Assembly: GCA_030295235.1 (NCBI GenBank)
Contig: AP026146.1
Coordinates: 558,001-622,000, forward strand
Direction: 5' to 3'
Source: Fistulifera solaris
Taxonomy: Eukaryota > Bacillariophyta > Bacillariophyceae > Naviculales > Stauroneidaceae
DNA: 64,000 nt
Every line of letters begins with the position of its first letter. Positions within the stretch are counted from its first letter, which is position 1. Position numbers and translations under genes: made by a program. Below, piece by piece: positions 52,368 through 62,192 of the stretch. A model generated the notes under the pieces. The model saw only the letters and a program-made list of their open reading frames with translations, made no database searches and had not been told where the DNA came from.

Positions 52368-53107
52368 CTACTTGGAGCGCACAAATTTGACTCGTCGTTT
52401 GGGGCCTTTATACATAAACAGTGTCCCTGTCAGCATGGGAATTTTGATGACATTGTCGTTGCTGGTGGATGCTTTTGAAGCCGGTCGGGGTTTTGGAGGT
52501 AAAACAATTTCTTCAATCCCCTTAAACAATCCCACCGCGTTCCCGGAACTACGGGTAGCGGCTCGTGTTGTGTGAATCTTTTCGGGATTGTCGACCGTCT
52601 TCTTGTTGTTGGAACTTATTGCACCCTTTCGTGAGACAAACACAACAGACTTTTTAGCTTTTGTAATCGTCGGCTTTGTGCTTTTCTTGGAGGGTGAGCT
52701 CCTTCGTTCACTCGACGTGTCCTCGTCACTGTCTGCCAAAGAAGAATTGTTTTCGTGACTTCCTTCGTCTGTAATACTACGCAAGAGACGTTCCGGAATG
52801 CTCTGTTCCTCATTATCTTCAGTTCGAACGATCCAGTGTGTGTCGGGAAGCGTCGTAATGGGAGAGGAATCTTCCTGGACGACCATGGACTTGTCTTCGG
52901 TCTTGGCGAGAAGAATGCCGATCGCCACGGATTTGCCGTGAACGATCTATGTTTCGACGGGGAATGTAGTGATGAGTGCATGTCTAAGAGTCACAGCAGA
53001 CGAGTACTTGTTGTGCACCATACTTTTCCTTCACTTACCTCCACTTTGTCACCAACTTTGTAAAGTCGCGGCGGCTCATCCGACTGGGAACGGCGTGTCG
53101 AAACCAT
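52368..53107 (-). CDS. Small basic orphan, chromatin-reader-like N-terminus (2 exons)
   Basis: Exons 53107-53039 and 52946-52368, with a 92-bp phase-0 intron (GTAAGT..AACATAG); 215 residues. The first 70 residues, PRLYKVGDKVEIVHGKSVAI, ILLAKTED and THWIVRTEDNEEQSIPERLL, resemble a small Tudor/chromo-barrel type fold (x-G-D-x-V, W-x-V-R-x-x-D/E-x-x-E). A long Ser/Lys-rich linker follows, then a basic end MYKGPKRRVKFVRSK. It may be a nuclear, chromatin-associated factor; this is pattern-based and modest. Confidence 0.6.
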
Positions 53108-53954
53108 GTTCGTTGAAGGCGATAAAGAAAGGCAAAAACTACGTTTGCGTGCACCGGATTCTGCTTCAAGCTCTAGCGTTATCAAAGATGGAAAAGTTTT
53201 GAAGTGTCAGGTAAGGAGGTATGCAAAAGACGATTCAATTTCAACAGAATGATTATGTCAACCGTGAGAAAACGACAGAGCATAGGAAAATGCAAAAAAC
53301 AAGTAAATGCGCAGAAAGACGAGATTTGGTCGCCTTTGCTCCGTGTGAGCGAACGCGGAGATGTGAAACGGATGAACTGGCTCGGACACTTTGGAGAAAC
53401 CTCAAGACTACTTTTGTTATCAGAGTGGAATGCTACCGCGGTACCAGATGATAGATTTTACTTAGATAACATTTCGAAACCGACTGTCGATAGTACTTCG
53501 GCTATTGTGTGAGTGGTACTGACAATAGCGTAGTACAAGATACAAGATCAAAGGTGACATGAAAGGGCGCACGACGCACGACGCGTGACCGCGCGAGACT
53601 ACCAATCGCTTCAGTACTCAAGATGTGGTGCGCCAAACCGCGAAACCACAATTCGGAATTGGAATAGTGATGCTGTGAGAAGAACGAATGAGATCTCAAT
53701 AGGCATCCGTTCACATCTCTTTTCAACCTTTACCGTATCCCCTACAGTGTGGTGCATAAGAAAGAGGAAACAGTCACTGATACAAGGCAGCACAGGATGG
53801 AAGAGGCGAGTTGCCCATGTACAATCTGCTGCGTGAACCGAATAGCCTTGACGAGTAGTTTGACTGGGATATATTTCAAGATATCACTATTTGATGCGTA
53901 ATAGAATAGTCATTTGTATTAGCGAGTCTGCTTACATACGATTTCGGGAACATT
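53108..53954. other. Intergenic, 0.85 kb
   Basis: Upstream of the small basic orphan. No recognisable gene or repeat. Confidence 0.5.
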
Positions 53955-55258
53955 TTGTTTCCTTTACGCTCCACAATGTCGGTAAGTGTCGGTACGCATC
54001 AAGAACTCGTCTGTTCTATTTACGGTGAAAATGTTAAAGCCGTTGCAACTTCCGGTGAAAGACGACTCTTGTCTCGAAATCAACAATTCTATCATTCAAG
54101 GTATATATATAATTTTTACGTTCGATCACTCCAAGGCGAGTAGCTCATTCGCATTGTGGACGCGAATCTCACGCGTCAAATCTGTTTTCGAACTGGAATT
54201 TGAAGCGCAGAGAGCTCTGTCATCTTGGCAACACGACCCTACCCGCTGGATAGGAAGATTTCCGCGAATCGCGTTGCTTCTCCGAATGACGGAACAGCAT
54301 TTGTAGATGCGTTGGAGAAGCAAACATCCCCATTCGGTACACTTACCCTGAAATTGAACAGAGATGGGGAGCCTTTTGACCACGCCAACGTAACTCTCCT
54401 TTTGAAAAGGAACGTGTTCGAAAAGCTCACGCTTTGTTCCCTGAATTTATGAAGACTATAGTATTGTTCCTACCTTTTTCTACCCAGGCAAATATATTTG
54501 AAAATTATATCGAAGAGAATCATTTTCCAACCACTGGTTTTGAATCAGTTGACATTGTGGCAAAGGATCTCCGTTTGACAGTATGCCTTAATGGTGCTGA
54601 CAATGGGGATGAACTCCTCCTCTTGATGTTTAATCGGGTTGCCTCATTGGGTTATATCGAAAGATTTGATTTTTCAGTTGATTACTACGGGGGCGAACTA
54701 CTCCCGGAGCAATTCGATGTGCTTCAAAACTATAGTTGTGTCCAAGCTTCGAAAGTTGCGAAGGCGTTGTCAAGGCGAATACAAAGATGACATACCTGAG
54801 CTTGAGCCGTTTTTATTGGTGTTGGAATTGGTCCCCTTAAGGCATTTGAAAGTCGTTGGAGGACAAAGTAGAATTGCGTGCCTTTTGTTGTAGACAACTA
54901 CCCACCAGAGGACAGTAATTACTCTATGGTGAAGCAAATTGCTAGTGCACAACAGGAAAATCATGGTTCTCGATACTTTAGGCAAAAGGTACACCGACAG
55001 ATCCAATATTGACAAGATTTACTTAATGAATTGCTTTGATTGTCGATTGATCATCCTTTCGAAAGATGCACCACCGTTGCGGCTTGCGTTATTCGCAGCA
55101 ATGCTGACCGGAAGATTGTCCCAGGACTATAAAAGCTGCACTCTTTTTGTCCGACAACACCGACATGCTGCACGGGTTTATTCAAGCACTAAATCGAGAG
55201 GAGCGTATTTTCTCATTAGTTATGGCGAAAGAGCAGACATTGACTTGGATCTACCATG
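53955..55258 (+). pseudogene. Broken gene of unknown family, spread over several frames
   Basis: Consecutive plus-strand segments have protein-like composition but change frame repeatedly: GTHQELVCSIYGENVKAVAT near 54000, SVFELEFEAQRALSSWQHDP near 54190, FVDALEKQTSPFGTLTLKLN near 54310, NIFENYIEENHFPTTGFESV near 54500, and MVKQIASAQQENHGSRYFRQ near 54930. Recurrent L-T-L, L-x-L-x-L and F-x-x-L steps recall large diatom families of repeat proteins. No promoter or clean exon set could be made, so a decayed host gene is the best call; a multi-exon gene with sequence errors cannot be excluded. Confidence 0.4.
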
Positions 55259-55939
55259 AATGATTGTCCGAAACGTAAATCAAATATGAGATGTCGCGAG
55301 AAAACTGAGCAGCACGGAACGAAACGTACAACTGGTTCTTATCGTTTTCGACCTATTTAGTGCAAGATAAAAAGTATACACATGACCAATGACATCCTTT
55401 TTAAAACAATCATATCGCTGCGTGCAGCAGAACAACAGAGGCGCTGTGGCGCATTGTCGTTGTGATCAATGGTGGTCAGCGAGCGGTCGCGCTGGATTCC
55501 TTAAGGGTTTGTAAGAATAGTTAAAGATAAACTGCGACCCTATTAATCACATTTCAGAACGCCCTAAACCGAGGAACCAGTTTCAAGGACAAGTTGATAA
55601 TAAGGTTTGTTGCGTCGTCGCGAATGCCATGATAAATAGGTGCTTCATAATGGCAACTAATGATCGTTAGAAATCAAGCAGCTTTTGCGCTTTGTTGACT
55701 TTCTGCATTCTCCCTGGGCATTAGTCATTCTGCAGTCTCAGGTGAGATCACGGTTGATATAAGCTGCACTTAAGGATTGCGTGTGCGACAGTTTCCTAAG
55801 TTCCACATCGTCATATCTTTTTTCTGGGCATGCATTAAAGCCAGAATTCTAGACCGATCTGTCTTGAAATCAAACGCATACGCTCAGTCCGTGCTCAAAG
55901 CGACAACTATCGTTAGATGACTTCGAGTAACCATTGATG
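55259..55939. other. Intergenic, 0.7 kb
   Basis: Between the broken gene and the truncated protease copy. Nothing recognised. Confidence 0.5.
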
Positions 55940-56975
55940 TCCAAGCTACATGATCGCCCGCCCATTCATGATTGCTATGGCTATGCGCTCTCGACAAAGT
56001 GTGATGTGAGTTTGATCGAACAATAGCGGGCAATCTTTCGAAATAAAATCAGCAAACATGCACGTGAACACTCCGCAATCGAAACCTAGTAAATAAAGGG
56101 ATGAGATGTGTGCTGAAGGTCGATGTGTGCTGAAGGTCGATGTGTGCTGAAGGTCATACACTTCCATGCTTTCAAACGCGCAAGAACCACGTACCATTTC
56201 GCTGTCGCGGGGTATCCGATGTGCACTCAATGAATTCCCATTCATCTTCATCAGGCAGCGGGCACTTCTTCTTGTCTTGGTGTTCGTCCTTCAAGTACTG
56301 AAATAATGCATTTAAATAACGACATCCATCGCCACCCATCGAGTCGTAGAACTGAATGCGTTTCGCTTGCATAAAAATAACAGAGCAAACCCAATGCATG
56401 TTGTTCTGATTAATTGGAAAGATAATCTTGTCTAAATCAAAAATATCTTTTCCTAGTTGTATAGGTTCGTGCGTATGAGATCATGCGAAGGATGGCAAAG
56501 AAATTTTAGGCAAAACAGTCGTTTGTCGACACTTACCAGGAACTTTTTTCGACCATCGTTTGACATTGCGATATTCATACGTGCCGTTCTTTGCTGGGTT
56601 AGCATGACCCTCATTCAACAATGATGTGATGAAAAACGACTTAAAAAGTGACTTCGCTTGCGCTGAGGATCCTGCTTGCACATTTCTTCGTCTCGACGCG
56701 CTAACATGACGTAGAAGAAGTGAATAACCTCGTCAGTGAGCCAGCCACCCGGGCGCAAGGTGTGCATCGATGCCCTTGTTACCGAATCGGCATCAAATCT
56801 CGCCAAAATTTCATGATCAGGTCCACTTCCATGTATAGCTTCCGCTACAATCTCTTTCTCATCTTCTGTCAAGGGGCGCATGAGTTCTGCCATTCGCTGC
56901 TTCGCTTCCTTTTCGAGGCGAATTCTTTCAAGTTCCTCGATAGCTTTGCTCTTCTTCCGCTCCTCTGCTTTTTCG
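55940..56975. repeat. Direct tandem duplication, 1036 bp, copy 1
   Basis: 55940-56975 appears identical to 56978-58013 (offset 1038) wherever compared, including introns, a triple 17-bp repeat and stop positions. Only CA (56976-56977) separates the copies. It covers the 3' part of the SUMO protease gene. Confidence 0.9.
55946..56975 (-). pseudogene. 5'-truncated Ulp1 protease copy
   Basis: Host gene fragment made by the tandem duplication. It keeps the catalytic exons (HWVCSVIF, YDSMGGDG, DCGVFTC) and both introns, but begins abruptly in the EELERIRLEKEA coil with no start codon. It could be part of a read-through transcript of the full gene at 56984-58863, or an artefact of assembly. Confidence 0.8.
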
Positions 56976-56977
56976 CA

Positions 56978-58013
56978 TCCAAGCTACATGATCGCCCGCC
57001 CATTCATGATTGCTATGGCTATGCGCTCTCGACAAAGTGTGATGTGAGTTTGATCGAACAATAGCGGGCAATCTTTCGAAATAAAATCAGCAAACATGCA
57101 CGTGAACACTCCGCAATCGAAACCTAGTAAATAAAGGGATGAGATGTGTGCTGAAGGTCGATGTGTGCTGAAGGTCGATGTGTGCTGAAGGTCATACACT
57201 TCCATGCTTTCAAACGCGCAAGAACCACGTACCATTTCGCTGTCGCGGGGTATCCGATGTGCACTCAATGAATTCCCATTCATCTTCATCAGGCAGCGGG
57301 CACTTCTTCTTGTCTTGGTGTTCGTCCTTCAAGTACTGAAATAATGCATTTAAATAACGACATCCATCGCCACCCATCGAGTCGTAGAACTGAATGCGTT
57401 TCGCTTGCATAAAAATAACAGAGCAAACCCAATGCATGTTGTTCTGATTAATTGGAAAGATAATCTTGTCTAAATCAAAAATATCTTTTCCTAGTTGTAT
57501 AGGTTCGTGCGTATGAGATCATGCGAAGGATGGCAAAGAAATTTTAGGCAAAACAGTCGTTTGTCGACACTTACCAGGAACTTTTTTCGACCATCGTTTG
57601 ACATTGCGATATTCATACGTGCCGTTCTTTGCTGGGTTAGCATGACCCTCATTCAACAATGATGTGATGAAAAACGACTTAAAAAGTGACTTCGCTTGCG
57701 CTGAGGATCCTGCTTGCACATTTCTTCGTCTCGACGCGCTAACATGACGTAGAAGAAGTGAATAACCTCGTCAGTGAGCCAGCCACCCGGGCGCAAGGTG
57801 TGCATCGATGCCCTTGTTACCGAATCGGCATCAAATCTCGCCAAAATTTCATGATCAGGTCCACTTCCATGTATAGCTTCCGCTACAATCTCTTTCTCAT
57901 CTTCTGTCAAGGGGCGCATGAGTTCTGCCATTCGCTGCTTCGCTTCCTTTTCGAGGCGAATTCTTTCAAGTTCCTCGATAGCTTTGCTCTTCTTCCGCTC
58001 CTCTGCTTTTTCG
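56978..58013. repeat. Direct tandem duplication, 1036 bp, copy 2
   Basis: Second copy of the unit, contained in the full-length protease gene. See copy 1 at 55940. Confidence 0.9.
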
Positions 58014-58863
58014 TATTCTTTCTTCAACCGCCTACTCATGTGCTGATCCGCTTTATCAAGATCGTCAACAATGTCCCCGATGATCTTGGGGGACAAGGCC
58101 GCATTCGACACTTCCATCCACATTTTTTGCGACGATCGTAGACCAATGCTGGTGTCTCGAATCTTCAAGGCGTTTAAACTCTGGGAGAACCGATCGATCG
58201 CATCGTCTTTTCTTGTTCCGCTCGTGTCATCCAGTTGCTTTTCCGGAGGAAAATCGAACACAATTGATAATACTTCTTGCGCTTCGTCCCAGGTATTCAA
58301 CGTTTGCGTGTGCCCACCCGGCCTAGTCTCAATCCGACGAATAGCTTCCACGTAATCGTAGCGTCTTCTAATTTCAGTGTCATTTGTTCCTCCTCCAGTG
58401 AAGCGATTCAAAGTAGCCTGAAAAATACTCTGAAAGAAGTTCATTTCTTCTTTTTGCCGCGCGCATAAGAGTTCATAATCTCTTGACTCCCCATGAGCGC
58501 GTTTGCCATAGAAAAGACCGTGCAAGGATGGCGTTTATTTTCTAGCAAATGCAGGACTTCAAGTTTGATCAGTGCAGCGGTAGGATCATTTAGTTGCAGC
58601 GGCTCCGTCATTCTTGTGGAGGTAGACGTTACGTAGTGGTTGGGTTGCCGCCGGGTGTATTTTGCCGTGAAGGATGCTCTGCGGAGAATGGAAATCGACT
58701 TGCGCTTCTCGTCGCGACGTCTTTTTCGTTCTAAAATCGTCATAAGTTGTACGTAAGGTAGGTAATGTTCAAAACAATAGTGCTGAAACGTTGTGATGGA
58801 TAACAACAGCGACGCCAAATACAATTGCGTGTTGGCAGGGCGAGGCGCATGATGATAGTGCAT
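56984..58863 (-). CDS. ULP1: Ulp1/SENP-type SUMO protease (C48), full copy
   Basis: Exons 58863-57575, 57490-57233 and 57123-56984; introns of 84 bp (GTAAGT..CAACTAG) and 109 bp (GTACGT..TTACTAG), both phase 1. About 562 residues. The N-terminal third is basic, then a charged coil (EERKKSKAIEELERIRLEKE), then the C48 domain: LRPGGWLTDEVIHFFYVMLA, NNMHWVCSVIF (catalytic His), FYDSMGGDG (Asp), and the Gln plus NGFDCGVFTC (Cys). All catalytic residues remain. Frame breaks lie at T5 (plus 58452-58456) and A5 (plus 57681-57685); one base more in each restores the frame. The second is shared with the duplicate. It matures and removes SUMO in the nucleus. Confidence 0.87.
57145..57194. repeat. 17-bp tandem repeat, 3 units, in an intron
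   Basis: GATGTGTGCTGAAGGTC three times inside the second intron of the protease gene. The same array occurs in the duplicate near 56107-56156. Confidence 0.8.
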
Positions 58864-59251
58864 TTCTGTTTGTTCATGTCTATCGTCGGTTACTATAGGC
58901 CAGAGTGTTGGTCGTTTTTCACCAAGACTGCATTTTAGTCATCAATCAATGTCAGTCTGTCCTCCATTCTAAAACCGCGGCATTGATCTACGGTTCATGA
59001 AAGAACGGAAACAACTATGTCAAGCCAACAAAAACATTGCGCGTTACCCTCCTTAAACTGTTCCCTCACCTCAATCATTCTAATGCACCCGAAACTATTG
59101 ATGATCCGCCTTTGGATACTTGGCAAGGATCCGCACCAATTACGGAGCAAACGATTTCAGCTTTAGGAAAACGTGAAACATCTAGCGTTTTAAAGTCAAT
59201 GCGATGATCGTTTGATATGAAATTGACTAACTCTTACGTCGAACTATGCAA
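58864..59251. other. Intergenic, 0.39 kb, with dispersed element
   Basis: Upstream of the protease and downstream of the 366-residue membrane orphan. Contains copy 5 of the dispersed element (58902-58944). No gene seen. Confidence 0.55.
58902..58944 (+). repeat. Dispersed 43-bp element, copy 5
   Basis: AGAGTGTTGGT, spacer, then GACTGCATTTTAGTCATCA. The most diverged of the five copies; spacing is the same as in copies 1 and 2. Confidence 0.55.
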
Positions 59252-60404
59252 TCATGTATAAGTCGCGCGAGGGTTCATTTCTTGATCGTAGGCTCTTAGA
59301 GAATGTCCGGCTTGCGATGAATCTTCAAAGACATAATCTAAATCGCTTCCTGTGGGAACAATATCTGCATACCCCCTGTGATAATCATCCTGAAGATAGA
59401 TGCCATCCATGGTACTGCGAGATGTGTCATCCGGGAATGTTCTCGGTGTGAAGTAATTGAAAAGACCGTTTCCACCGACTTTGTTGTCGAGTATCTTTAC
59501 ATTTCGGTGACGTTTGAGATCGTTGTTTACCCACATAATCAAACAGATTACTCCAAGGACCATGGTAAAGGACGCCATTGCAAAACTTGCTTTGGCCACC
59601 GGCGTCATGTTGTAGCCGGTAGACTCATCTTCCACCAATCCATCTCCGCCATACTCAGGGATAGTTTTGTTGGTGCTCGTGCTCATTTTGGAAGAGGGTA
59701 ATACGCGTACGACCCCAAGATCCGAGACAGCTGATTGCGTCTCTTCGACAGTCTCCAGTGTCAATTCCATTAATGCCGGAACGGTATCATCGGACACAAG
59801 ATTTTGACCAAATATCTGGACTTTTCCTTTGAAATAGCCGCAGTAATTCTTTGGGTCTAGGAATGGGTCACAATGATCTAAAAGTATGGTAAGTTTACAA
59901 GCGCCTGTGAGATCCAATTCAGTGTCAGGTCTTCTACAATGTCTCGAGTCGCTTACCATTCAAATCCATTTGCGGTTCATTAAACTTAAATCCAGTAATA
60001 CGACTCGAGTTTTCGTCGGCTTTCTTCTGAAGTCTTCTATCTGGAACCGAGCAGATGGATGGAAAAGAGTCCGATAGAATTGAATCAATGACTCGATCGT
60101 AAATTACAACCAATGCCTTGTTCAGATCAGCTGATTCGACACTTTCTATTTGAAATACGTAATCAAATTGAACAGGCGAACCGAGCTTGGAGCTGGTTCC
60201 TCCGAAAAATCCGTCTATTTCGGGACGGCATGAGGATGCCACGAGGGCTGTTTCCGAATGCATAGAATAGCGTTCTTCAGCTTCCCTTTTAAACGATGGC
60301 GCATGATGCCGCGCCTCAACGAGTGGGTCCGCCGCAATCGTTATCACGGCAGACGTCAGCCAACACAAAGCAAATGCGGCGGATGGCCATTTAGTAGCTG
60401 TCAT
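59252..60404 (-). CDS. Type I membrane orphan protein (2 exons)
   Basis: Exons 60404-59957 and 59904-59252; the intron (52 bp, GTAAGC..CTCACAG) is phase 1. 366 residues from ATG 60404, chosen because it places a signal peptide (AAFALCWLTSAVITIAADPL) at the N-terminus. The extracellular or lumenal part has three or four cysteines (SCRPEIDGF, ICSVPDRR, ACKLTILLDHCDP, NYCGYF). One membrane helix (ASFAMASFTMVLGVICLIMW) is followed by a 90-residue acidic, Tyr-rich tail. No family recognised. Topology suggests a cell-surface or endomembrane receptor-like protein. Confidence 0.7.
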
Positions 60405-61111
60405 GGTGGTTGTTTGAATACAGAAGCGTAACGAGCCGCAAGGTGGTAGGATTGATCGTTTTTCATGACAGACTTCCACCCACTTTTTGCCCCAAATTCG
60501 TGCAGTTTTTCTCTTGCATTTCGTCCACCGACTGGCGTGAACGGCTACTCTCTGTGAAAATGCAACATTATGCATGCGCGCCTATGGCCTAAATAGTTCG
60601 GATTGCTAGGGGAAAAAAGTCGTCAGCATCTAGGTATAGTTTAATTTATGTCGTTTGTGTTTCCGTTGAAAGCTTCCAGGTACAATAAAACCAATACGGA
60701 GTCACGGAGTACTGGTAATGGTCAATTCGTTGGTTATCCTTATCCCTTATCACATCCAGAAATGAATTTGGGTTGAAAATTATTTACGAAAGAGTTTTTG
60801 CGCACCTGCACGCCAGCCAGCTTAACGGAAAAACTCGGATAACCCTAAATCTTGAAAACCTTTTTCGGGACACTGGGTGTTGAACTATGGCTTATGATGG
60901 AGAAAAGAATCTCGTCCTCTATCAGAGAAAAGACTATGACAGTTACTATATATCTATTTGTACTAGTATTCGAAATGTCGGCTTTCGGTTTCGCATCGCG
61001 GGTTTGCGGTTCGCGGTTCGCCCATGACTTCCCCTTCACAATTCCATTGAAGTGGAAGCCTACCATTCACTTCGATCTCAACGAGAATCACTCTTATTAA
61101 TTCGCCAAACA
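60405..61111. other. Divergent promoter region, 0.7 kb
   Basis: Between two membrane-protein orphans. Contains the TACGGAGT/ACGGAGTA pair at 60695-60712. No gene seen. Confidence 0.5.
60695..60712. repeat. TACGGAGTCACGGAGTAC motif pair
   Basis: Two ACGGAGT units in tandem, matching the arrays at 2407, 19847 and 27345. Confidence 0.55.
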
Positions 61112-61749
61112 ATGACGGTAAACTTTGCAAGACGTAACATTTTCGCTCTATTGATGCTTCTGGCGAGCATCGACTTGTCAGCAGAAGGCGTGGGATTCTG
61201 GTGCGACACTGACAAGTACGATTGCGATCGACACAGCTCGGGGATTGAGGAGAAGAACGCTGTATCGGTTCCGGCTCCAAGTCCAGCTTTAGGACCGACT
61301 TCAGTTGCGGTCCCAGGAACGGACTCGGAAGGCTCGCCAGGTGCAGCGCCGGGCATGGATCCAGGTAAGTCAACGTCAGACGGAATGTCGAAACTCTAAT
61401 GATAGCATCATCTCATGTCATGGAAGCTCCTTCTCCCTTTCTTGAAGATGGCGAAGACACAGTTGATTCCCCAGAAGTTATTGATTCTGACGGAGAGGAC
61501 TGGGATCCGATCGATCCACCGGAAATTGTCGATGCGCCTGGGAAAGATGGAGCGCCAACTCCAGCTCCAGGGTCTGAGGATAATCGCCGATTTCCAGTCC
61601 TTCCATTTGTTGCGATTGCAGCGGGAGGGGGATTTTTGATTTCTTTATTCTTTTATTTGCGTCGTCGACAGGGTCCAAGCGAAGACTCGGCAGCAGAAGG
61701 GGCCGATGAATCTGCGATAGAAACGAATCAACCAGATGTGACTCCATAA
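61112..61749 (+). CDS. Secreted or surface Pro/Asp-rich membrane orphan (2 exons)
   Basis: ATG 61112; exons 61112-61364 and 61427-61749, with a 62-bp phase-1 intron (GTAAGT..TGGAAG; an alternative acceptor at 61405 also keeps frame). 191 residues. A signal peptide (IFALLMLLASIDLSAEGVGF) is followed by a Cys pair (WCDTDKYDCD), a Pro/Ala/Gly/Asp-rich low-complexity ectodomain (VPAPSPALGPTSVAVPGTDS; DPIDPPEIVDAPGKDGAPTP), a membrane helix (LPFVAIAAGGGFLISLFFYL) with a basic stop (RRRQ) and an acidic tail. It looks like a cell-wall or adhesion-type surface protein; no homologue recognised. Confidence 0.65.
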
Positions 61750-62192
61750 TTTACTGAGAGACGGCCCATCGAACCGTTAGCATTATCCTCAAACTACGTT
61801 TAGATTCACGAAGAACGATGCTGCGCCCTTTCGAGCTCCTATGTTCATAATTTCTTATGGCTGATCACTGCAGCCCGTTTCACAAAATGTCTCAATGGTT
61901 ACTTGAAATAACTATTAATTGATAGAAAACGCAGCTCTCTCTTATTGGTTGCATTTAACTTTTAGAATTGCTTTTATCCCCATACTTTTGTGGTACGTCG
62001 TAATAAATCGAGTACGAAAACGACACTGCTTTGTTCCCTCATCGAAATGCCTGGGTATGCGACAAATGATGCCGTACTACTTTTGGTGAAAGCCATGATT
62101 ACGATGGGAAAAGAAATCCTGCGCGAAAGGCATACTCAGTATCACATGACGGTTAGCATGAGAGACATCGGAATACTTTATTACATTTTGAG
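61750..62192. other. Convergent intergenic region, 0.44 kb
   Basis: Between the surface orphan (plus) and the SMARCD gene (minus). Nothing recognised. Confidence 0.5.
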
